Assembly: GCF_049116555.1 (NCBI RefSeq)
Contig: NZ_JAGDYT010000014.1
Location: forward strand, 25,548 to 89,547
Source: Maricaulis maris_C
GTDB taxonomy: Bacteria; Pseudomonadota; Alphaproteobacteria; Caulobacterales; Maricaulaceae
Direction: 5' to 3'
DNA length: 64,000 nucleotides
Shown: positions 58,444-64,000 of the stretch, piece by piece
Layout of the letters: every line of letters starts with the position of its first letter
How positions within the stretch are numbered: position 1 is the stretch's first letter
The notes under the pieces: generated by a model
Told to the model about the DNA's origin: nothing
What the model saw: the letters and a program-made list of their open reading frames with translations, nothing else
Databases searched by the model: none
Made by a program: the position numbers and the translations under genes

Positions 58444-60921
58444 ATGCCGGGGGGTAAACAGACGGGACCATCCAGCCCCGGGCGCCATGCGCCCGGGCGC
58501 TTTGCCATTGGCCTGATTGCCTGCCTGTTGTCCGGATTGATCCCACTTGGTCACAGTGAGGCGGCAGGGCTGCAGACCAGTGAGCAGCTTTTCCTGGTCG
58601 ACCTGCCGCTCGTCGTCGATGGCCGCCGCTACCCGGCCGTGACCGTGCAAACCTCGGTCTCCACACTCAGTCGCATTGCTCCGGACGCCCTTGCCCGGTC
58701 TATCGGCCCGGCGCTTAACGACCAGACCCGGGACGCGCTCGAGGCCCGGGGCGCGGGGCTGATTCCAATAGCCGACCTGCACTCGCTGGGCCTGGCGCTG
58801 TCGCTGGAGCCGCGAACCCTGACCGTAAATGTCCAAATCAGCCTGGAGAGCCGCGCCCCGACCGCCGCGTCACTGGCCCAGGACTGGGTCAATTGGGACG
58901 AGACCGCAATCCGCCCCGCTCCCTTTGCATTCGGGGTCACTGGCGCCCTCTCGGTCTCGGATTCCGTGTCGGACTCCAGCGGCAGCTCTGCCGATCTGCG
59001 GCTGGATGGGTTCGTGAATTTCGGAGGCCTTGACGGCATCAGCGTCGACTGGGGAGGCCGCTCCTCCCTTCGCACCTCTGGCGATACCCGCTTCACGCGC
59101 GATCGCATCGTCGCCTTTACCGAGCGGGCTACCGACGCCCGGCGCATTTCGGCCGGCGACCTGGCACCACAGCTCGGACGCAATATCGGGCTGCTCAATC
59201 TCGTCGGCCTGGCCGTCGAAACCAATTACCGGGACCTGCAACCAACACGAAACATCCGGCCGACCGGTGATCGGTCTCTCGTGCTGGACCGCCCATCGAC
59301 CGTGGAAGTCTACGTCAATGGCGCGTTGATCGAACGCTTCGCGGCCGGTCCGGGCCCGGTCGATCTTCGCGACATTCCCCTGGCCAACACCTCCAACGAC
59401 ATACTGATTGTCGTCGAAGATGATCTTGGCCGACGCGAGGCGGATCGCTTCAGCCTCTCCGCCAATATCGACTTGCTCGCCTCCGGCCTGACCGAGAGCA
59501 TCTGGACGATTGGTTTCGCGCGCGATGAGGCTCGCTCCGACTTTGCCTATGACAGCGAACAACCGGTCATCGGCGGGTTGTGGCGCCGCGGTCTCAGCTC
59601 GAACCTGACCGCATCCGCATCCATGGCGCTGAACCAGGATTATCGCGGCGCGAGTGGTGCGCTCGCCTTCCCGTTGGCGGGCGGTGTCGCTCAGGCCGAA
59701 CTGACCGTGACCGAGGTCGGTGGCCGCGGCACCGGCGCAGCGAGCGGCTTCGCCTTTACCGGGGGGCCTTACTGGGCCGAGACACGTCGGGCCACGCTGA
59801 ATTTCCGGGTCGATCACTACAGCGTCGATTTCGCCACGCTGAACACATTGAGCACGCCTCCCGCCACACGGTGGTCCCTGGGCGGTGACATGCGCCTGAG
59901 CCTGACAGAAACGGTCTCGATGAGCCTTGGTGCCCAGTATCGCGACAGCCATTTCGGGGATGAACGGACCCGTACACTCTCGGCCAGCCTGAACCGGCGA
60001 TTTGGCGACATCCTCGTCTCGGCCTCGGCACGGCACACAGACTCCAACACACGCAATCCCGAATCCGGCCTCTTCGTGACCGTGAGCCGTCGCTTCTCAG
60101 GCCGCCAATTCGTCAGTGCCAGCCATGACAGCCTGGCGCGCAGCAGCCGGATCGACTGGCGACGCGGGCGCGGTGATACGCTGCCCTTCGTGCAGGCACG
60201 AGCGGCGGCCATTCGCCGACCCGAGAGCCTCGATTTGCGCGGTGCCGTCGATCTGACAGGGGCGCGAGCCAGCCTGCAGCTGAGCGCCGATCACCAATCC
60301 AGCCGCATCGGCGCGCCGGACCGCTCGGCCTATGCGCTTCGGCTGCAATCCGGATTCGCCTGGAGCAACGGGCAGCTCGGCATTGGCCGCGACCCTGGGC
60401 GGGGCTTCGTCATGGTCGATCGTCACGCCTCCCTGGAAGATGCGGAGCTGGCCATCGCCCTGCACGCCAGTCCGGCCCCGGTCGGGCGCGCCGACCGGTT
60501 CGGGCCAGCGGTCATCCCGGTTGATGCCCCCTATCGGCCGGTTCGCTTGCGCGTCGATGCGACCGGTCTCGCGCCGGGCTATGATATCGGACCGGGGCAA
60601 TACAACCTGATTTCGGGCAGCGCGACAGGGAGTCGAATCACGGTGGGCAGGCCAGCCTTCCGCACGGCGGTCGCGACCCTGTCCAGGGATGGCGAACCAC
60701 CGGCCCTGCAATACGGCCTCCTCACCCATCTCGACAGTGATGCCACCCAGGCCTTCTTCACCAACCGCACCGGGCGCGCCGCCTTCAACGCCCTCCTGCC
60801 CGGGCGCTATGAAGCCCACCTGCAGTCACAGCCGGGAATGATCTACCGCTTTACCATCGACGCCGATGCCGACGCCTATGTCGATCTTGGCCAACTGGAA
60901 GGGGAAGCCCGTCATGATTAG
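58444..60921 (+). CDS. Outer-membrane fimbrial usher
   Basis: An 825-residue usher, near the usual size. N-terminal signal/hydrophobic segment (GLIACLLSGLIPLG), an N-terminal domain (LFLVDLPLVVDGRRYP), then the barrel with plug region: GDLAPQLGRNIGLLNLVGLAVETNY, RPSTVEVYVNGALIERFAAGPGPVDLRDIP, and DDLGRRE. These match FimD/PapC, which channel the growing fibre. I place the start at the ATG 58444; the frame is open to 58324 inside the chaperone gene. It overlaps the next gene by 8 bases. Confidence 0.88.
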   Translation: MPGGKQTGPSSPGRHAPGRFAIGLIACLLSGLIPLGHSEAAGLQTSEQLFLVDLPLVVDGRRYPAVTVQTSVSTLSRIAPDALARSIGPALNDQTRDALEARGAGLIPIADLHSLGLALSLEPRTLTVNVQISLESRAPTAASLAQDWVNWDETAIRPAPFAFGVTGALSVSDSVSDSSGSSADLRLDGFVNFGGLDGISVDWGGRSSLRTSGDTRFTRDRIVAFTERATDARRISAGDLAPQLGRNIGLLNLVGLAVETNYRDLQPTRNIRPTGDRSLVLDRPSTVEVYVNGALIERFAAGPGPVDLRDIPLANTSNDILIVVEDDLGRREADRFSLSANIDLLASGLTESIWTIGFARDEARSDFAYDSEQPVIGGLWRRGLSSNLTASASMALNQDYRGASGALAFPLAGGVAQAELTVTEVGGRGTGAASGFAFTGGPYWAETRRATLNFRVDHYSVDFATLNTLSTPPATRWSLGGDMRLSLTETVSMSLGAQYRDSHFGDERTRTLSASLNRRFGDILVSASARHTDSNTRNPESGLFVTVSRRFSGRQFVSASHDSLARSSRIDWRRGRGDTLPFVQARAAAIRRPESLDLRGAVDLTGARASLQLSADHQSSRIGAPDRSAYALRLQSGFAWSNGQLGIGRDPGRGFVMVDRHASLEDAELAIALHASPAPVGRADRFGPAVIPVDAPYRPVRLRVDATGLAPGYDIGPGQYNLISGSATGSRITVGRPAFRTAVATLSRDGEPPALQYGLLTHLDSDATQAFFTNRTGRAAFNALLPGRYEAHLQSQPGMIYRFTIDADADAYVDLGQLEGEARHD

Positions 60922-61765
60922 CCTTCTGATGTCCGCCGGTCTCGGTCTTGCCGCACTCCAGCCGGCGCCGCGCTGCGACGGGTTCGAAATCGACATCACC
61001 CAGACCGATGGCCTCGTCTATGACGGTGCCGACATCACCGACACCATCGTCCATCTGAACTTGCGCGCGACGGAAACCGAGCTGTCGTCGCGCTGCGGAC
61101 AGATCACGGTCAGCCTCGCCATTACCAACAGGTCCGCCGCCGAGCCGCTCCTGTCCGGCCCGGCCGCCGAACTGGAAGCCGATTGGGAACGTTCCGATGA
61201 TATTCGCCGGACCGGGTCGACCTGGCGGCTGCGGCGCAATGCCGTGCGCAGGCTGGTCAGCGGCGAAACGCTGACCCTGCCTTTCTATCGCCTCGCCGCC
61301 GGACAATTCATTCCGCCCGGCCTTTATGAGCACCGGCTTGAAATCGCCAGTGGCGACCGTCTCGCGACGACGCCAATCACCAGCCAGGTCCTGCCGGCCC
61401 TGCGCTTCGAGGGCAATACCAGCGCGGGTACCCATGCCATTGACCTGGGCGATATCGACACCGGCGCGCGTGGCCGTTCGGACTTTTTCTTCCGCACCAA
61501 TACCGCCGTCTCGGTCATGGTCCGGTCGGATAATCTCGGCGCGCTCATTCATGAGCGCGGCGAAGAATTCGGCGCCGTCCGCTACACCGCATCCGTCTCC
61601 GGTCAGCGCGTGGATCTGAGCCTGCCGGGCGGCGATACGGTCGATTTCCCTTACCGGACCAGCGCCGTCCAGTCGGGCTCGCTGGAAGTCGACGTCCCTC
61701 CGGCAACGCATCACTATGCGGGCCGCTACCGCGATGTCATCACGATGAGCTTCATCCCCTATTGA
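60914..61765 (+). CDS. Fimbrial tip or minor subunit (SCPU/Csu-like)
   Basis: A 283-residue exported protein with a short signal sequence (MISLLMSAGLGLAAL). The C-terminal half (RSDFFFRTNTAVSVMVRSDNLGALIHERGEEFGAV then VRYTASVSGQRVDL) resembles the spore-coat U/Csu fimbrial domain, so it may be the tip adhesin or a minor pilin. The start at 60914 follows AAGGGG and overlaps the usher stop. Domain assignment rests on pattern, not alignment. Confidence 0.65.
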   Translation: MISLLMSAGLGLAALQPAPRCDGFEIDITQTDGLVYDGADITDTIVHLNLRATETELSSRCGQITVSLAITNRSAAEPLLSGPAAELEADWERSDDIRRTGSTWRLRRNAVRRLVSGETLTLPFYRLAAGQFIPPGLYEHRLEIASGDRLATTPITSQVLPALRFEGNTSAGTHAIDLGDIDTGARGRSDFFFRTNTAVSVMVRSDNLGALIHERGEEFGAVRYTASVSGQRVDLSLPGGDTVDFPYRTSAVQSGSLEVDVPPATHHYAGRYRDVITMSFIPY

Positions 61766-61856
61766 AGCCACATTAAGCATGGCGCGCGGTTTCACGGGCA
61801 CAGGGACGCGAAGTCTGCTAGACCGGGCCTGCAACAGGTTGAGCTTCGGGTAGAAT

Positions 61857-62261
61857 ATGCGGCAGGCACGAACAGGTATGGCGAGAGGCATGGGACTGGC
61901 GGGCCTCGCCGCGGCTGTCCTGATCGCTCCGCTGGCCAGTGCCGAGATGCGCCTTGCGCTGAACGCCACCGTCTCGACTCAGTGCGCGATCGCCGACATC
62001 GACAGCGAAGCCTGGGCCGACGGTGTTCTGCGGGTCAGCGCCCAATGCAATGCTCAATCCTATCGGATCCGCTTGATAAGCGGCGATACCGAGATCGACC
62101 TGGCAACAGCCAGCCTCGTCGAGCCGGGGGCCGATGTGCGCCTGCGCTCGGGCGATGCCTGGGTGATTCAGGACCGGCCCGGCAATCGTGACATCGAGAT
62201 AAGCGTCGACGCGCCCTTCGCCCTGGCCGGCCCCATCTCAATCCGCCTCGACACGCTCTAG
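61857..62261 (+). CDS. Second small pilin-like subunit
   Basis: A 134-residue secreted protein with a signal peptide (hydrophobic to about residue 28, cut near ASAE) and a cysteine pair (VSTQCAIAD...VSAQCNAQSYRI) laid out like the first pilin at 57065. It ends SIRLDTL. It follows the tip protein by 91 bases on the same strand and is probably part of the operon. ATGs at 61857 and 61878 are both possible starts. Terminator hairpin follows. Confidence 0.6.
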   Translation: MRQARTGMARGMGLAGLAAAVLIAPLASAEMRLALNATVSTQCAIADIDSEAWADGVLRVSAQCNAQSYRIRLISGDTEIDLATASLVEPGADVRLRSGDAWVIQDRPGNRDIEISVDAPFALAGPISIRLDTL

Positions 62262-62294
62262 CCCCCTGGTCCACCGCATCCCGGCAGAAAAAAA

Positions 62295-62317
62295 ACCCCG
62301 CGCCGAAAGCGCGGGGT
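62295..62317. terminator. Bidirectional terminator, fimbrial operon / initiator tRNA
   Basis: ACCCCGCGC (62295–62303) and GCGCGGGGT (62309–62317) form a 9-bp stem with a CGAAA loop. On the minus strand it is followed by a run of nine T, terminating the tRNA transcript; on the plus strand only a short T-rich stretch follows. Confidence 0.85.
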
Positions 62318-62323
62318 CTTTAT

Positions 62324-62400
<77 letters not shown>

Positions 62401-62515
62401 TCAGGGTGCTCCGGCTCGGTGTGGGCCGGGAGCGCGTGTGTAAGCTGACATCCGTATACGGTCAACAGCATAGCTGCGCTTGGCGCGCATTCAAAAGCAG
62501 GGTTTAACTCGGGCC

Positions 62516-63766
62516 ATGACACAGGCTCAGACACCGACCAGCGAAACCGCCACAACGGCGCTGCGCGACTGGCATGCCGGCCGGCATGACGCGGCTTTTG
62601 ACGGCGCCGAAAAAGCCACCCGGGCGGGCGATGAAGCGGCCATGGGCCTGCTCGTCCAGTTCAGCGGCCTGCCCGAGGCCCGCGATGATCATGCCGCCCG
62701 CACCCGCGCCGCCCTGGACCTGGCGCCGGACGGCATGATGCGCAACCGGCACCGGGCCTATTTCCGCGCCGCCGGGATCGGGCACGACACGGCCGATTGG
62801 GCCGGCGCCCTGACCGAGCGGATGGCTCAGGCGGATGCCGGTGACTGGGTCGCCCTGACCGAACTGGGCCTGCTGGCCATCATGAGCGACCAGGCGACCA
62901 CCGGACGCGCCTGGCTGGAGCGGGCGGGCAAGGCCGGCTCGGGCCTGGCGATCGCCGCCCTGATGCGCGAGTCCCTGGAGGCCGGCGAACGTTTTGCCAG
63001 CCTCGACACGCTGGGCCCGGGGCTGGCCAATTCCGGGCATCCGATGGCCGGTGGGCTGATGCACCGCTGTGCCCAGCTTCCGGCCGCCTCCGCCAATGAC
63101 GAGGCTGTGGAACCGGCCGATCCGGCGGACTGCCTGACCCGCATTGCAGAGGCGATGCAGGCCCCGGCCAACGCGCCTGACCGGCTGCACGACACCCCGC
63201 GGATCGACCGGTGGCCCGGCGCAATCGCGCCCAGCGCCTGCGATTATCTGACTGTGGGGGCGGCCCCGCTGCTCAAGCCCGCCCAGATCATCAATCCCAG
63301 GACCGGCAATCTGGAAAACGATCCCTATCGCAGCTCCCTGACGGCACCGATGCCCGAGCAGGCGATGGATCTGGTGTCCTGGGCCATCAAGTGCCGCATG
63401 GCCGCCCTGTCCGGCCAGCCGCCTCGCCACGGCGAGGCCCTGGCTGTGATCGTCTATCGCCCCGGCGAGGAATACCGGGCCCATTTCGACTTCATCCTCG
63501 ATTCCGAAGGCCAGGCCGCGCGCGACATTGCCCAGCGCGGCCAGCGCGTCGCCACCTCCCTGGTGCGCCTCAATGAGGAGTTCACCGGCGGCGACACAGT
63601 CTTCCCGCGCATCGACGTGCGCTGGACCGGCCAGCGCGGCGACGCCCTCAGCTTCGACAATGTCGCGAGCGATGGCAGCTGCGACAAGGCCAGCCTGCAC
63701 GCTGGCGAAAAGGTCACCGAGGGCGTCAAGGTGATCGCCAGCCTGTGGCTGCGGGAGCGGCCCTAG
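62516..63766 (+). CDS. Prolyl 4-hydroxylase-type 2OG-Fe(II) oxygenase with N-terminal repeats
   Basis: A 416-residue protein. Residues 1–190 are helical with Sel1/TPR-like units (AAMGLLVQFSGLPEARDDHA, ALTELGLLAIMSDQATTG). The C-terminal 200 residues are a prolyl-4-hydroxylase domain: YRPGEEYRAHFDF gives the HxD iron ligands, SLHAGEKVTEGVKVI the distal His and the Lys that binds 2-oxoglutarate. It probably hydroxylates a protein or small molecule. The ATG at 62516 is chosen; the frame opens 36 bases earlier. Confidence 0.85.
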   Translation: MTQAQTPTSETATTALRDWHAGRHDAAFDGAEKATRAGDEAAMGLLVQFSGLPEARDDHAARTRAALDLAPDGMMRNRHRAYFRAAGIGHDTADWAGALTERMAQADAGDWVALTELGLLAIMSDQATTGRAWLERAGKAGSGLAIAALMRESLEAGERFASLDTLGPGLANSGHPMAGGLMHRCAQLPAASANDEAVEPADPADCLTRIAEAMQAPANAPDRLHDTPRIDRWPGAIAPSACDYLTVGAAPLLKPAQIINPRTGNLENDPYRSSLTAPMPEQAMDLVSWAIKCRMAALSGQPPRHGEALAVIVYRPGEEYRAHFDFILDSEGQAARDIAQRGQRVATSLVRLNEEFTGGDTVFPRIDVRWTGQRGDALSFDNVASDGSCDKASLHAGEKVTEGVKVIASLWLRERP

Positions 63767-63779
63767 ATCCATCCCCACC

Positions 63780-63840
63780 CTGGTAGAGCCCCTGATTTGT
63801 AATCAGGGGGTCGGGGGTTCGAGTCCCTCAGCCGGCACCA
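63780..63840 (+). pseudogene. 5'-truncated tRNA-Thr(TGT)
   Basis: The 3' part of a tRNA-Thr is intact: CTGGTAGAGC of the D-arm, anticodon stem CCTGA/TCAGG around the loop TTTGTAA (anticodon TGT), the T-arm with GGTTCGAGTCC, and GCCGGCACCA. The expected 5' acceptor (GCCGGCT) and first D-arm strand are absent; the sequence there runs into the hydroxylase stop region. It cannot form the acceptor stem, so it is a fragment or an assembly fault. Confidence 0.7.
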
Positions 63841-63893
63841 GATTTTCGCTCCTGGATGCATGGATGGCGCGGCGATACGGCCTGCGTTTTCTG

Positions 63894-63941
63894 TGGCCGG
63901 TCAAGTTGGATGTGACGCGCGCCAACGCGCGGGACTGGCCA
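63894..63941. other. Nested stem-loop near the right edge
   Basis: TGGCCGGTC (63894–63902) pairs with GACTGGCCA (63933–63941; one G·T pair), enclosing CGCGCG (63916–63921) and CGCGCG (63926–63931) with a CCAA loop. It may be a terminator between the tRNA fragment and whatever gene lies beyond the edge, but there is no T-run. Confidence 0.4.
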
Positions 63942-64000
63942 TAGATCGCTTGTCAGCCAGCAGGCCGCATCCGGGTCTTCAGCTCAAGGGTGAAACCGCG

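Noticed and set aside
63953..64000. C-terminus of a minus-strand gene at the right edge (RGFTLELKTRMRPAG then stop)
   Set aside because: Only 15 codons are visible, too few to support a call, though a gene entering from the right is plausible.

Overview
The window is GC-rich, densely coded DNA from an alphaproteobacterium. Several gene families are typical of the Caulobacterales/Maricaulales/Rhodobacterales group: UPF0262, DUF2948, a CC0125/CC1285-type lipoprotein, and the murA–infA–maf–short RNase E/G–yacG–tRNA-Phe order. A Maricaulis-like marine bacterium is my best guess, but that is inference. I see no CRISPR array, insertion sequence, integrase or rRNA. Many neighbouring genes overlap by ATGA or GTGA, so operon structure is easy to read.

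Layout. 1–3694: a truncated membrane gene, then a minus-strand Baeyer–Villiger monooxygenase/short-chain dehydrogenase/hydrolase operon. 3840–7274: a CorA-like membrane protein, then a cyanophycin-synthetase-like ATP-grasp gene overlapping a FolC-like Mur ligase. 7448–9083: an old yellow enzyme and an acetyltransferase. 9286–14757: a housekeeping minus-strand block (murA, DUF2948, UPF0262, phosphatase, infA, maf, RNase E/G, yacG, tRNA-Phe). 14862–17279: tRNA-Thr(GGU), a proline iminopeptidase and an orphan DUF2793 protein. 17437–21596: methylmalonyl-CoA mutase (two subunits) and a lipoprotein with a strongly folded leader. 21603–32002: YjbR, two envelope-anchored proteins, then a TonB receptor, S9 peptidase, nitrilase, GST and Tat-exported amidase, which look like a peptide/amide-use locus. 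32188–40161: a membrane/vWA-like pair, a second GST, and an outer-membrane barrel, a processive GT2 and a BcsB-like protein that suggest an undescribed glycan export locus. 40397–46737: M28 peptidase, pirin, TolB-like propeller, DUF2891 and ATP-type PEP carboxykinase. 47608–51950: a threonine operon with a Thr-rich leader peptide, a textbook attenuator, and an aspartokinase–homoserine dehydrogenase fusion with no room for ACT domains. 52238–56572: a giant RTX protein. 57065–62261: a chaperone–usher fimbrial operon. 62324–64000: initiator tRNA, a 2OG-Fe(II) oxygenase with an N-terminal helical-repeat region, and a tRNA-Thr(UGU) lacking its 5' part.

The observations I would follow first are the thr attenuator coupled to the ACT-less fusion, the split cyanophycin-synthetase-like ATP-grasp/Mur-ligase pair, the GT2/BcsB-like/barrel locus, the double stem-loop covering the ribosome-binding site at 21069–21116, and the truncated tRNA at 63780–63840. 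No database search was possible, so family names rest on recognised motifs, length and gene order.
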